From an uncultured Bacteroidia bacterium (GTDB lineage Bacteria; Bacteroidota; Bacteroidia; Bacteroidales; Prolixibacteraceae): a stretch of DNA of 64,000 bases. The notes beneath the pieces were generated by a model, which saw only the letters and a program-made list of their open reading frames with translations, had not been told where the DNA came from and did no database searches. The position numbers and the translations under genes were made by a program. The stretch is from positions 37,678 to 101,677 of the forward strand of contig CAIVMQ010000034.1 in assembly GCA_903907075.1 (NCBI GenBank). Reading direction: 5' to 3'. Positions 54,134 through 63,102 of the stretch are shown here, piece by piece (position 1 is the stretch's first letter; each line of letters begins with the position of its first letter).

Positions 54134-56161
54134 ATGGCTGAGAAAGATACATCAAAGAAAGAAGAGAACAACGTACCAACCGGACCTAAAAAACCTGCCG
54201 GTGGAGGGGCAAAAATATCCCCTAGATTTAACCCTGTATATATTTATGGGATATTGCTGATCGCTTTCTTTGCAATCCAATATTTCACCTCTGGTGGTTC
54301 ACCGATAGAGACAAGCTGGCAAGAGGTAAAAAATACCATGCTAAAAAACGGGGATATCGAAAAGATTGTTGTGGTCAATAAATTACAATCTGATATTTAT
54401 CTTAAAGAGGGTTCTTACGAAAAATATAAGGGTAAATTTCCTCAAAATTTTGGTCCCGCTAAAATAGGGCCCCATTTCTTTTTCACCATTGGTTCTGTTG
54501 ATGTATTCGAGAAAAATCTTGAAAATGCGCAGACCGAATTTGGTGAAAATGCGAAGGTCACCCTAACCTACGAAACACGGCACGACTATTTTAGTGAGAT
54601 GCTGAGCTGGCTATTGTTCCCAGTGCTGATGATTGCGCTCTGGTTCTGGTTTTATCGTCGGATGAGCAAAGGGGGTGGCTCAGGTGGGAATATCTTCAAT
54701 GTTGGAAAATCACAAGCTAAAATATTCGATAAAGAGTCGAGAGTAAGCACTACCTTTAAGGAAGTTGCCGGTCTTGCCGAGGCCAAACAAGAGATCGAAG
54801 AGATCGTTGAATTCCTGAAGAATCCTGAACGATATACGAAGCTAGGGGGTAAGATCCCCAAAGGGGCACTCTTGGTAGGCCCTCCGGGAACGGGAAAGAC
54901 ACTATTGGCAAAGGCTGTAGCCGGTGAGGCCGATGTTCCATTCTTCTCGATGTCAGGATCTGATTTTGTTGAGATGTTTGTGGGCGTTGGGGCATCGCGG
55001 GTGCGTGACTTATTTAAACAGGCGAAAGAAAAAGCTCCCTGTATTGTCTTTATTGATGAGATTGATGCAATAGGACGTGCCCGCGGACGAAATCCCAATA
55101 TGGGCTCTAACGACGAACGTGAGAATACCCTCAACCAACTCCTTACCGAGATGGACGGTTTCGACACCAATTCAGGCGTTATCATATTAGGAGCGACTAA
55201 CCGTGCCGACATCCTCGACAGGGCGCTTATGCGTGCCGGCAGGTTCGATCGTCAGATCCATGTTGAATTACCCGATGTAATTGATCGCAAGGAGATCTTC
55301 ATGGTACACTTAAGACCTCTTATACTCTCGGATGATGTAAATGTTGTTTTTCTGGCTAAACAAACACCTGGATTCTCAGGTGCAGATATTGCCAATGTGT
55401 GTAATGAAGCTGCTCTTATCGCTGCGCGTAAAAAGAAATCATTGGTAGAAAAGCAGGACTTTCTGGATGCCGTCGACCGTATCGTAGGGGGTCTAGAGAA
55501 AAAGAATAAAATTATTTCTGCCGACGAAAAAGCAATCATTGCCTATCACGAGGCGGGCCATGCAACGGTAAGCTGGCTGCTCGAACATGCACATCCGCTT
55601 GTTAAAGTAACTATTGTGCCCCGAGGAAAAGCATTAGGTGCTGCCTGGTATCTTCCCGAAGAGCGACAGATCACAACGCGTGACCAGATGCTCGACGAGG
55701 TATGTGCCACATTGGGCGGAAGAGCTGCAGAAGAGATTGTATTCAACAAAATATCTACCGGTGCTCAAAATGACCTCGAGCGGGTTACTAAAACTACCTA
55801 TTCGATGGTCTGTTATTTTGGCATGAGCGAAAAAGTGGGTAATGTAAGTTATTATGATTCATCAGGACAGAGCGATTATAGTTTCAATAAACCATATAGC
55901 GAGAAGACTGCGGAACTCATTGATGCTGAGATAAAAGAACTGATAGACACCGCATTTAAAAGAGCCAAAGATATACTGCGTAAAAATTCCAAAGGTCATA
56001 AAGAGCTTGCCGAATTATTACTCGAGCGTGAGGTGATATTCACCGAAGATCTCGAGAAGATCTTTGGAGTACGCCCATGGGGAAAGAAAAAAGAGGATGA
56101 ACCGGTGGCTGTAGAAGCTCCAGCAGTAATAGCTGAATTAGAAGCTGAGTCTGAAGCATAA
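54134..56161 (+). CDS. ftsH: ATP-dependent zinc metalloprotease FtsH
   Basis: Membrane-anchored AAA protease that degrades misfolded and regulatory membrane proteins. Transmembrane helices lie at about 36-52 and 158-175 with a periplasmic domain between. Walker A GPPGTGKT is at 249-256, Walker [13 protein letters not shown] at about 303-314, [23 protein letters not shown] near 353-374 (quoted by its ends), and the zinc motif HEAGH at 472-476. 675 residues with a Gly-rich linker after helix 2 and an acidic tail ([18 protein letters not shown]) is usual for the group. Located between rsfS and the DUF2007 gene (16-base gap). Confidence 0.98.
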   Translation: MAEKDTSKKEENNVPTGPKKPAGGGAKISPRFNPVYIYGILLIAFFAIQYFTSGGSPIETSWQEVKNTMLKNGDIEKIVVVNKLQSDIYLKEGSYEKYKGKFPQNFGPAKIGPHFFFTIGSVDVFEKNLENAQTEFGENAKVTLTYETRHDYFSEMLSWLLFPVLMIALWFWFYRRMSKGGGSGGNIFNVGKSQAKIFDKESRVSTTFKEVAGLAEAKQEIEEIVEFLKNPERYTKLGGKIPKGALLVGPPGTGKTLLAKAVAGEADVPFFSMSGSDFVEMFVGVGASRVRDLFKQAKEKAPCIVFIDEIDAIGRARGRNPNMGSNDERENTLNQLLTEMDGFDTNSGVIILGATNRADILDRALMRAGRFDRQIHVELPDVIDRKEIFMVHLRPLILSDDVNVVFLAKQTPGFSGADIANVCNEAALIAARKKKSLVEKQDFLDAVDRIVGGLEKKNKIISADEKAIIAYHEAGHATVSWLLEHAHPLVKVTIVPRGKALGAAWYLPEERQITTRDQMLDEVCATLGGRAAEEIVFNKISTGAQNDLERVTKTTYSMVCYFGMSEKVGNVSYYDSSGQSDYSFNKPYSEKTAELIDAEIKELIDTAFKRAKDILRKNSKGHKELAELLLEREVIFTEDLEKIFGVRPWGKKKEDEPVAVEAPAVIAELEAESEA

Positions 56162-56177
56162 CTAAGCTAGTATTTCA

Positions 56178-56393
56178 ATGGAAAAAGGGTGGATTAAAGT
56201 CTTTAGCACCAGCGATCAATATTTGGTTTCTATCGCAAAAGATCTGCTTGAAAATAGCGGCATAGAATCGGTGATTCTAAACCAGAAAGATTCTTCGTAT
56301 GTGATGTGGGGCGAGGCTGAACTTTATGTTCATGATATCCATGAATCACAAGCCCTGGAGATTCTGATCGAACTAAAACAATCCGAACGTTGA
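56178..56393 (+). CDS. DUF2007 family small protein
   Basis: A 71-residue protein with the DUF2007 pattern: WIKVFSTSDQYLVSIAKDLL, then ENSGIESVILNQKDSSYV and ELYVHDIHESQALEIL. The family is described as putative signal-transducing, fold ferredoxin-like; function unknown. It starts 16 bases after ftsH. Its stop TGA overlaps the next start codon: the sequence TTGA is both TTG start of cdsA and part of the TGA stop. This coupling suggests fixed stoichiometry with CdsA, or a role in FtsH or lipid-synthesis control. Confidence 0.85.
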   Translation: MEKGWIKVFSTSDQYLVSIAKDLLENSGIESVILNQKDSSYVMWGEAELYVHDIHESQALEILIELKQSER

Positions 56394-57211
56394 AAGAGCT
56401 TCATATTCGTGCTATCTATGGTTTACTTTTTGCAACAGTATTAGCTGGTGCAATAATCTTAGGCCCAATTTCATTTGCAATCTTATTTTTAATACTCGCT
56501 ACCATGGCGCTGCATGAATTTTATGCACTGTGTCGTGTGGCAGGATTTTCACCTCAGGTATACCCCGGAATAATCTTTGGAGCACTCCTTTTTAGCTGTT
56601 CGTATCTAACGGTACAACAAATTATTCCAGTTAAATCATTTCAATACCTCTTACCGCTAAGTTATCTCTTTCTTGTGTGTGAACTATACCGCAAAAAAGA
56701 GGCACCATTAGTTAATCTTGCCCTCACAGTATTTGGAATAGTCTATGTAGCTATCCCATTTTCACTACTCAACATACTCGCTTTTCACCCTATAGACGGA
56801 GTTGTTAGTTACCATTATGAGCTGCTAATGAGCCTGTTTATTTTTGTGTGGATGAGCGATACCGGAGCCTATATCTTAGGTGTGCGGTTTGGCCGCCATA
56901 GACTATTCGAACGGATATCCCCGAAAAAATCGTGGGAAGGACTAGTTGGCGGAGTGGCATCGGCACTATTCTCTGCCTGGATCCTATCGCTGATATTTAC
57001 CCAATACAGCTTTCTGTTAATGGGTATTATGGCCCTGGTGGTTGCCATCTCGGGAACCCTTGGAGACCTAATTGAATCAATGATCAAACGAAGTGTTGGA
57101 TTAAAAGATTCAGGACAATTTATGCCGGGCCATGGGGGCGTACTCGACCGTTTTGACAGCATTTTATTAGCCTCTCCGGTGATATATTTTGTGTTCCAAT
57201 TTTTACACTGA
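56390..57211 (+). CDS. cdsA: Phosphatidate cytidylyltransferase (CDP-diacylglycerol synthase)
   Basis: Makes CDP-diacylglycerol, precursor of all phospholipids, in the inner membrane. The 273-residue protein has about eight transmembrane helices, a SDTGAYILGVRFGRHRLF segment (about 160-177), ISPKKSWEG and the signature SMIKRSVGLKDSGQFMPGHG followed by GVLDRFDS (about 225-255). It starts at TTG, overlapping the stop of the DUF2007 gene by four bases, so it is translationally coupled. psd follows after 42 bases. Confidence 0.94.
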   Translation: MKELHIRAIYGLLFATVLAGAIILGPISFAILFLILATMALHEFYALCRVAGFSPQVYPGIIFGALLFSCSYLTVQQIIPVKSFQYLLPLSYLFLVCELYRKKEAPLVNLALTVFGIVYVAIPFSLLNILAFHPIDGVVSYHYELLMSLFIFVWMSDTGAYILGVRFGRHRLFERISPKKSWEGLVGGVASALFSAWILSLIFTQYSFLLMGIMALVVAISGTLGDLIESMIKRSVGLKDSGQFMPGHGGVLDRFDSILLASPVIYFVFQFLH

Positions 57212-57253
57212 TCATTATTTTCTTAGATTTGCATAACATTATAGTCTAAAAAT

Positions 57254-57904
57254 ATGAGAATACACAAGGAAGGTTTTGGAGTTATTGCTGTCGCATTTAT
57301 AATCTGGCTGTTTCTAAATATTGGTGTCGGTCTCACCGAAGAGCTCTATTTCAGGAGTTTCACGTTTGTGGTTACGACCTATATGCTAATCTTTGTGATG
57401 CGGTTTTTCCGCTATCCAAATCGGAAAATCACCCTTAATGCCAATGCTGTTATCTCCCCTTGTGACGGTCAAATTGTGGTTATCGAAGAGACCTTCGAAC
57501 CAGAATACTTTAAGGATAACAGGATTCAGATCTCTGTTTTTATGTCCGTATATAATGTGCATATCAATTGGATTCCGGTACCTGGAATAATAAAATACTT
57601 TAAACATCACAGCGGCAACTTCATGGCAGCCTACCTGCCAAAATCATCAACCGAAAACGAACGGGCAACTACTGTTATCCGGATGGAAGATGGAACGGAG
57701 GTGTTGGTCCGTCAGATTGCAGGTGCTGTTGCAAAAAGGATTATCTCCTATCCCAAAGTTGGGGCTGCGGTAAATCAACAAGATGAGCTTGGGTTTATAC
57801 GCTTTGGATCTAGGGTCGATATTTTTCTCCCTGTTGGAACCAAAGTCGATGTTGAATTGTGCCAACTTGTAACCGGCAGTCAGAGCATTTTGGCTCAATT
57901 GTAA
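57254..57904 (+). CDS. psd: Phosphatidylserine decarboxylase family protein (PSD-B type)
   Basis: Converts phosphatidylserine to phosphatidylethanolamine. The 216-residue proenzyme has two N-terminal hydrophobic segments (about 7-25 and 36-52), an AVISPCDGQI strand, the SVFMSVYNVHINWIPVPG core (about 94-111) and the autocleavage site GFIRFGSRVD, where Gly185-Ser186 is split to form the pyruvoyl group. Short length and the RFGS form mark the archaeal-like/short PSD group of Bacteroidota. pssA begins 15 bases downstream. Confidence 0.94.
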   Translation: MRIHKEGFGVIAVAFIIWLFLNIGVGLTEELYFRSFTFVVTTYMLIFVMRFFRYPNRKITLNANAVISPCDGQIVVIEETFEPEYFKDNRIQISVFMSVYNVHINWIPVPGIIKYFKHHSGNFMAAYLPKSSTENERATTVIRMEDGTEVLVRQIAGAVAKRIISYPKVGAAVNQQDELGFIRFGSRVDIFLPVGTKVDVELCQLVTGSQSILAQL

Positions 57905-57919
57905 TCCCATTCACATCGA

Positions 57920-58654
57920 ATGATCCGCAAACACATACCTAATTTTATAACCTGTTTAAATATTGGTTCAGGCTCTTTAGCTGTGCTATTTGCGGTACAA
58001 GGGGATCTTAAACTTGCAGTTATCTTAATCTTTACTGCAGCGTTGTTTGATTTTCTCGATGGCATGGCAGCGAGATTACTTCATGCCTATTCAGCAATAG
58101 GCAAAGAACTGGACTCACTGGCCGATGTGATCTCGTTTGGACTGGCCCCCGGAATGATTATGATGGTGATGCAGGAATATGCTTTTTTTGGCAACCCTAT
58201 GAGTGCTTCGAATTTTGGTAACCTCTCCTTCTGGAAAATGATCTGCATATTTTCCTCGCTCCTTATACCTGTTGCCTCCGCACTTCGATTGGCAAAATTC
58301 AATGTTGACATCCGACAATCGGATAGTTTCATTGGGCTACCAACACCTGCCAATGCGATCTTTATAGCTGCGTTAGCTTTGATACTGACAACTGGAGAAC
58401 CTGGCACTTTTAGCACTATAATCTTTCACCCTGTTGTTTTGCTGATCATTACCCTTGCAATGTCCTTTCTATTGGTATCAGAGATTAAGATGTTCTCACT
58501 TAAATTTGTGAACCTAACCTGGAAAGAAAACAAGGTCCGATTTATTTTTCTCGCTATTTCAGCAATTCTTGTGATCACCTTGACTAGCTATGGCATCGCA
58601 GCATCTATTGTTCTTTTTATCTTAATTTCCGTTAGTAAGGAAATAAAAAAGTAA
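57920..58654 (+). CDS. pssA: CDP-diacylglycerol--serine O-phosphatidyltransferase
   Basis: Transfers the phosphatidyl group from CDP-diacylglycerol to serine, giving the substrate of Psd. The 244-residue membrane protein has the CDP-alcohol phosphotransferase signature with Asp47-Gly48, Ala51-Arg52, Gly61, Asp65 and Asp69 at exact spacing (DGx2ARx8Gx3Dx3D). About eight transmembrane helices. Gene order cdsA-psd-pssA puts three sequential steps of phosphatidylethanolamine synthesis together. Confidence 0.95.
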   Translation: MIRKHIPNFITCLNIGSGSLAVLFAVQGDLKLAVILIFTAALFDFLDGMAARLLHAYSAIGKELDSLADVISFGLAPGMIMMVMQEYAFFGNPMSASNFGNLSFWKMICIFSSLLIPVASALRLAKFNVDIRQSDSFIGLPTPANAIFIAALALILTTGEPGTFSTIIFHPVVLLIITLAMSFLLVSEIKMFSLKFVNLTWKENKVRFIFLAISAILVITLTSYGIAASIVLFILISVSKEIKK

Positions 58655-58670
58655 TTTACATTCCGTTTTT

Positions 58671-58697
58671 TTGCCAAAATAAAAAAACATACTTTTA
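58671..58697 (+). promoter_or_regulatory. Candidate promoter of the alpha-oxoamine synthase gene
   Basis: TTG at 58671-58673, a 16-base spacer and TACTTTTA at 58690-58697 fit the -33/-7 pattern with one mismatch. The GTG start at 58728 is 30 bases further. Confidence 0.4.
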
Positions 58698-58727
58698 CAT
58701 AGTTTATAAATAAAATCAAGACACGTC

Positions 58728-59972
58728 GTGGATATTTTTGAAAAATTTAAAACCGATAAGGGTAACCTTGGTCAATATCAGAAACAAGCTCATGGTTATT
58801 TCTCATTTCCAAAATTAGAAGGTGATATCGGATCCCGGATGAAATTCAGGGGTAAAGAGGTTCTCAACTGGAGTCTTAATAACTATTGCGGACTGGCTAA
58901 TCACCCCGAGGTGAGAAAAGCTGACGCATTAGCAGCTGAACAATATGGCCTTGCATATCCTATGGGTGCGCGAATGATGTCGGGACAGACCAGCATGCAT
59001 GAGGAGCTCGAAAGACAACTTGCAAGTTTTGTGAGTAAGCCTGATGCCTTTCTACTTAACTTTGGATATCAGGGGATGATCTCGATTATTGATGCCGTTT
59101 GTGGCCGTAATGACGTGATCGTTTACGACGCTGAGGCTCATGCCTGTATTTTAGACGGTGTGCGCCTGCACATGGGAAAACGATTTGTATTTATTCATAA
59201 CGATATGGATAGCCTGCGCAAGCAACTAGAACATGCTACGGCATTGACTCAGAAAACAGGCGGTGGAATACTTGTAATTACCGAAGGGGTATTCGGCATG
59301 GCCGGTGATCTTGGCAAGCTTGATGAGATCGTTGCATGTAAGAAAGATTTTGATTTCCGTTTACTTGTTGATGATGCGCACGGTTTTGGAACCATGGGTG
59401 AAACAGGAGCCGGATGTGGTGAGCATTTCGGTGTTCAGGATGAGATCGATATGTACTTTGGCACATTTGCCAAAACAATGGCCGGTATCGGTGCATTTAT
59501 AGCAAGTAGCGAAGAGGTATGCGATTACCTGCGCTACAATATGCGTTCACAAACATTTGCCAAATCACTCCCGATGGCCATGGTGATCGGGCTGCTTAAA
59601 CGGCTTGAATTGATCCGCACTGAACCTGAACTGCGAGAGAACCTCTGGATTATTGTCCGGGCTCTTCAATCGGGACTAAAGGCACAGAATTTTGATCTGG
59701 GTGTTACCAACTCACCCGTTACACCTGTTTACCTCTCCGGAAGTGTTCCTGAAGGGACAAATGTGGTGATGGATCTGCGTGAAAATTACAATATCTTTTG
59801 CTCTATTGTCGTTTATCCTGTTATTCCAAAGGGTCAGCTTCTGCTCCGATTAATCCCAACTGCAATTCATACCCTCGAGGATGTGGAATACACCATTCAA
59901 GCGTTCTCTGAAGTTCGCAAGAATCTCGAGTCGGGAAAATATGCCAATTCTACATTCGCTCAAATTCAATAA
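58728..59972 (+). CDS. Alpha-oxoamine synthase family PLP enzyme, possible serine palmitoyltransferase or cysteate acyltransferase
   Basis: A 414-residue PLP enzyme of the alpha-oxoamine synthase family (KBL, BioF, ALAS, SPT). Visible are GARMMSGQTSMHEELE (80-95), the cofactor-stacking segment AEAHACILDGVRLHMG, DDAHGFG (215-221, PLP Asp and His) and Lys249 in FGTFAKTMAGIGA as the Schiff-base lysine. The gene starts with GTG. Downstream of phospholipid genes, it is likely to condense an acyl thioester with an amino acid for membrane lipid: serine (sphingolipid) or cysteate (sulfonolipid, as CapA/SulA). The family cannot be settled by eye; BioF or KBL roles are less likely from context. Confidence 0.75.
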   Translation: MDIFEKFKTDKGNLGQYQKQAHGYFSFPKLEGDIGSRMKFRGKEVLNWSLNNYCGLANHPEVRKADALAAEQYGLAYPMGARMMSGQTSMHEELERQLASFVSKPDAFLLNFGYQGMISIIDAVCGRNDVIVYDAEAHACILDGVRLHMGKRFVFIHNDMDSLRKQLEHATALTQKTGGGILVITEGVFGMAGDLGKLDEIVACKKDFDFRLLVDDAHGFGTMGETGAGCGEHFGVQDEIDMYFGTFAKTMAGIGAFIASSEEVCDYLRYNMRSQTFAKSLPMAMVIGLLKRLELIRTEPELRENLWIIVRALQSGLKAQNFDLGVTNSPVTPVYLSGSVPEGTNVVMDLRENYNIFCSIVVYPVIPKGQLLLRLIPTAIHTLEDVEYTIQAFSEVRKNLESGKYANSTFAQIQ

Positions 59973-59987
59973 TTCATTGATATAATT

Positions 59988-60030
59988 CGCATAAAAAATG
60001 CCGCTCAAGTTGAGCGGCATTTTTTATGCG
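59988..60030. terminator. Bidirectional terminator between AOS gene and trxB
   Basis: A perfect palindrome with 21-base arms (59988-60008 and 60010-60030): CGCATAAAAAATGCCGCTCA and its complement around a single G. T runs on both strands serve the two convergent genes. Confidence 0.9.
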
Positions 60031-60048
60031 AGGTATAATTGTACCAGA

Positions 60049-61050
60049 CTAATTTTTCTCAGACAAATAACGTTCTGCATCGATAGCTGCCTTACATCCT
60101 GAACCGGCAGCGGTAACTGCCTGACGATAGACATGATCCATCACATCGCCACACGCAAATACCCCCTCGACATTCGTTTTGGATGAATCGCCAATCGTTT
60201 TAATATAACCCACCTCATCGGTAGTAAGGTATTGATTAAAGATATCCGAGTTCGGCTTATGACCAATGGCCAAAAAGAATCCATCCACATTGATCTGCAC
60301 CTCAGACTCATCGGCTTCCCCTTTATGCTTAATCAGGTTAACACCTTCAACAACGCCATTGCCAAACAATCCTTTCGTCTGATGTTTCCAGAGGATCTCG
60401 ATATTTGGTGTTTTTATTGTCCTGTCCTGCATTACTTTTGATGCGCGTAAGGCATCACGCCTAACGATCAAATAAACCTTACGGCATAATCCGGCAAGGT
60501 ACATCGCCTCCTCGCAAGCAGTATCACCACCACCTACGACGGCCACATCTTTACCGCGGTAGAAAAATCCATCACAGGTAGCGCAGGCAGATACTCCCGA
60601 GCCGGCATATTTCGTCTCATCGTCGATACCCAAATAGAGTGCAGTAGCTCCGGTAGCAATAATCACTGTATCGGCTTCAATAACCTTTCCGCTATCGACG
60701 GTGATCCGGTGAACGCCACCCGAGAAATCAGCACCAGTAGCAATACCCCAACGCACATCGGTACCAAAACGAATCGCTTGTTTCTTAAGATCCTCCATCA
60801 TCTCGGGACCTGTTACTCCATCAGGATAACCGGGAAAGTTCTCAACCTCTGTAGTGGTTGTTAATTGTCCGCCGGGCTGGAGCCCTTCGTACATCACGGG
60901 AAAGAGGTTGGCACGTGCAGCATATATTGCAGCGGTAAATCCCGCAGGACCGGATCCGATAATCAGACATTTAACATGCTCTGAAACACCTTCAGATTTA
61001 CTAATTACAGACTGACTGTCAGCTATATTCAGGGGTTTAAACAATTCCAT
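60049..61050 (-). CDS. trxB: Thioredoxin-disulfide reductase
   Basis: FAD enzyme reducing thioredoxin with NADPH. The 333-residue product has GSGPAG at 32-37 (FAD), GGQLTTTTEVENFPG (about 60-74), the redox-active pair Cys156 and Cys159 in ACATCDG, VVGGGDTACEEA (about 171-182, NADPH) and GVFACGDVMDHVYRQAVTAAG near the end. An N-terminal extension of about 24 residues before the flavin fold is not conserved in classic TrxB but the ATG at 61050 is the only in-frame one nearby. A TAACTTTA -7-like box stands at 61081-61074 (minus). Convergent with the alpha-oxoamine synthase gene. Confidence 0.96.
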   Translation of the reverse strand: MELFKPLNIADSQSVISKSEGVSEHVKCLIIGSGPAGFTAAIYAARANLFPVMYEGLQPGGQLTTTTEVENFPGYPDGVTGPEMMEDLKKQAIRFGTDVRWGIATGADFSGGVHRITVDSGKVIEADTVIIATGATALYLGIDDETKYAGSGVSACATCDGFFYRGKDVAVVGGGDTACEEAMYLAGLCRKVYLIVRRDALRASKVMQDRTIKTPNIEILWKHQTKGLFGNGVVEGVNLIKHKGEADESEVQINVDGFFLAIGHKPNSDIFNQYLTTDEVGYIKTIGDSSKTNVEGVFACGDVMDHVYRQAVTAAGSGCKAAIDAERYLSEKN

Positions 61051-61255
61051 TTGAAATTTATTTTTAATGCGCCTAAAGTTAAGTTAAATTTCAAAGCTTA
61101 CTCGTCGATATCCGATTAAATTCATATAAATAGATTGATTTTTTATCCTATTCTCCAGGCCTAAAGAAAACGTAACACCTACACTTTTGTTTATTGAATT
61201 GCTGAAATATATCAATCAACATGCGATGGTCATTCTTTAATTGATGAATTAATAC

Positions 61256-61263
61256 TACTTTTG
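61256..61263 (+). promoter_or_regulatory. -7 box of tRNA-Pro
   Basis: TACTTTTG matches TAnnTTTG and ends 27 bases before the tRNA. A CA follows, as in most boxes of this window. Confidence 0.5.
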
Positions 61264-61290
61264 CAGCCATGTTGTTTTCAACATTCAATT

Positions 61291-61364
61291 CGGGGTGTAG
61301 CGCAGCCTGGTAGCGTACTCGTCTGGGGGGCGAGGGGTCGCAAGTTCAAATCTTGTCACCCCGA
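61291..61364 (+). tRNA. tRNA-Pro, anticodon GGG
   Basis: A 74-base cloverleaf. Acceptor stem CGGGGTG (61291-61297) pairs with CACCCCG (61357-61363), then discriminator A. D stem GCGC/GCGT. The anticodon stem CTCGT/GCGAG closes the loop CTGGGGG with anticodon GGG (Pro, codons CCC/CCT). T arm GCAAG-TTCAAAT-CTTGT. The genome encodes CCG rather than CCA after the discriminator, so CCA is added after transcription. A T-rich terminator lies 70 bases downstream. Confidence 0.96.
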
Positions 61365-61947
61365 CCGATTGAAATTAGTAATGAGTCAGTTAATTAGATT
61401 TTGTACTGATTTTATACTACGGATGATTACAGGGGGTTGGGATTCATATTCCAACCCCTTTTTCTCGTCCATATACGATGGATTCTTTATTGGATGTAAT
61501 GATACAAGAGTTTATTTGTAATTAATTATAATCAAAATAATTATTTTGTTAAATTTAAATTAGTTTAACTGCAAATCTGATTTCAGTTAGAAATCGGTCT
61601 GTTTAACGCAAAAAATCAGCAGATTTTACTCCAATAGCAGATAAGAAGAGAACACTGAATTAGTTGGTAATTCTTTAACCTTAATGAATGTTTATAGATC
61701 TATGGTGGCCACTTAATGACGTTCAGTTTTGGCTGTAATCCGATTTTAATCAGTTATCAGCACTTGTTTACCTCCTAACGCAATCAGAACCTTCTCTCTT
61801 TTATTTTTGAAACAGGCCAGGCTCAGATTTTTAGCGTATTCCACAAGCGTGTTCTTTAGTAGATGGCTAGAGCACTTGTTGGTTGAGGAGTAAATAAAAG
61901 AGGTAGATTTAAGCGGGACATTATTGAATGTTAGATTATGGGGCAAG
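61365..61947. other. Gap after tRNA-Pro, no clear gene
   Basis: This span of 583 bases holds one strong terminator (61432-61463) and otherwise AT-rich DNA. A 66-codon minus-strand frame (61746-61946) starting at TTG has no recognised family and begins right behind the end of the methyltransferase pseudogene. No tRNA 3'-end duplication was seen. Confidence 0.5.
61432..61463 (+). terminator. Terminator downstream of tRNA-Pro
   Basis: GGGGTTGG (61433-61440) pairs with CCAACCCC (61451-61458), followed by TTTTT on the plus strand. Confidence 0.85.
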
Positions 61948-62760
61948 TCAGAAATTATTCATAATCCAATCCTGAATGATAATTTTTCCATTGGTATTCA
62001 ATGATCTAAAACATTTCCTGATCAGATCCTTATTAACCTCCAAAGAATTGCTGTGAATAAGTGCCGACAAAAAGAGCAGATCGAATCCACCTGGCAACTT
62101 ATCAACCGTATAATCACCTGTATATATTTTGATTTTATCTGAAAAGCCCTCTTTGTCTATAAATTGTATGGTGATGGGTACAACGTTCGGTAAATCAAAA
62201 ACAGTTGCCTCCATATCCGGTTTCAGGGAGATAAATGCCATCGAATATGCTGCTGATCCACCTCCAATATCCAGAATCGTATTTAATCCGGAGAGATCTA
62301 TTTTCCGTAATTGCTGCGGAACTTGTTTAATCGCCCTGTCATGCATGGCTGAAATAAAAGAGAAAAGCCATTCATCTCCCCGTTCATTAATCTCAGCAGC
62401 ATGAGCCGATTTTCCGGTTCTAACTACTTCCGTTAAATGACTCCATGTATTCCATAGATGGTTTGAATGCATTAATCCGCCCAGGTAGTTTGATCCTTTT
62501 TTGGAAAGAAAAGCTAAACTTTCTTCTATTTTAAAAAACAACTGGTTTTGTTTTCTAAGAAATCCTAAAGAAACCAAGCTATTAAGCAATCTTTCGCAGG
62601 CATGTTCATTTAAATCCAACGTGTTTGCAATCTGACTGGAAGGAGAACCAGAATCTTCAATGGATGTAAAAATATCCAGTTCAAACCCGCTTAATAATAT
62701 TTTGCTTTTTTGAAAGGAAGCAACAAATTCCCGGATAGCATTTGTAATTATAATATTGAT
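61948..62760 (-). pseudogene. Truncated SAM-dependent O-methyltransferase
   Basis: The frame encodes a methyltransferase of the plant-type O-methyltransferase (Methyltransf_2) class: dimerisation-domain residues (IREFVASFQKSKILLSGFEL, LNEHACERLLNSLVSLGFL) then a Rossmann part (NTILDIGGGSAAYSMAFISL, FDLPNVVPITIQF, GGFDLLFLSALIHSN, GKIIIQDWIMNNF). Three signs of decay: the in-frame part upstream of 62619 (open to 62790) contains the dimerisation domain but no ATG, GTG or TTG; the SAM loop reads GGGSAA rather than GGGSGA; and the protein stops at IQDWIMNNF, about 80 residues short of the usual C-terminus. It lies in the degraded region beyond tRNA-Pro. Confidence 0.75.
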
Positions 62761-62826
62761 TTTAAATCTGTTAAGAATATTGAAAAATAGTCATTGTAAA
62801 GTTGCCAATTCTTTTAAACACCTTCA

Positions 62827-62874
62827 CAAGATGACTCATTATTCTCGCAAGATTCTTAATCACACTTGCAAGAT
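62827..62874. repeat. Three CAAGAT repeats with exact 21-base period
   Basis: CAAGAT at 62827-62832, 62848-62853 and 62869-62874. Flanking bases are also similar (cGCAAGATTnTTAA in the last two copies). Two helical turns of spacing place all on one DNA face. They sit between the methyltransferase remnant and the glycosylase fragment. Confidence 0.5.
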
Positions 62875-62907
62875 TATTAACGTATTCTATGAATTACTAA
62901 ATTACAT

Positions 62908-63102
62908 TTGGATGAAGAGCTGAGATTACGCCTGATCAGCAGTCAAAAATCTAATTATCTGCAGGGTCTATCAAACGATATACTTAATGGGAATATCGAT
63001 CTGGAGATATTAGGGTCTTTATCTCCATCTGAAATAAGAAGAAAGTTGACCCATAAAAAATCGCAGCACCCGAAGGTTCAAACAAAAATCGGCATGAGAT
63101 GA
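62908..63102 (+). pseudogene. Fragment of an AlkA-type DNA-3-methyladenine glycosylase
   Basis: A 64-codon frame. Residues 1-47 (DEELRLRLISSQKSNYLQGL, then SNDILNGNIDLEILGSLSPS and EIRRKLT) match the helix before the HhH motif in AlkA-like glycosylases, where RKAxYLxGLA and a DLExLxxL run are typical. The conserved GIGPWTA and catalytic Asp that should follow are absent: from codon 48 the frame runs into REP-like sequence (ACCCAT at 63049) and ends. No N-terminal half is found upstream, where a stop precedes at 62890. It is a remnant, not a functional gene. Confidence 0.6.

Noticed and set aside
54652..55212. A 186-codon minus-strand frame inside ftsH
   Set aside because: It is antisense to the strongly conserved AAA domain of ftsH, and its serine/proline-rich translation is a by-product of the ftsH codons.
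61746..61946. A 66-codon minus-strand frame after the methyltransferase remnant
   Set aside because: Starts with TTG, no ribosome site and no family. The REKVLIALGGK stretch faintly recalls the start of an HNH motif, but the cysteines and histidines are absent. Kept only as a note on the gap.
62827..62874. CRISPR-like array
   Set aside because: Only three 6-base repeats with 15-base gaps; repeats and spacers are far too short, and no cas genes are present.
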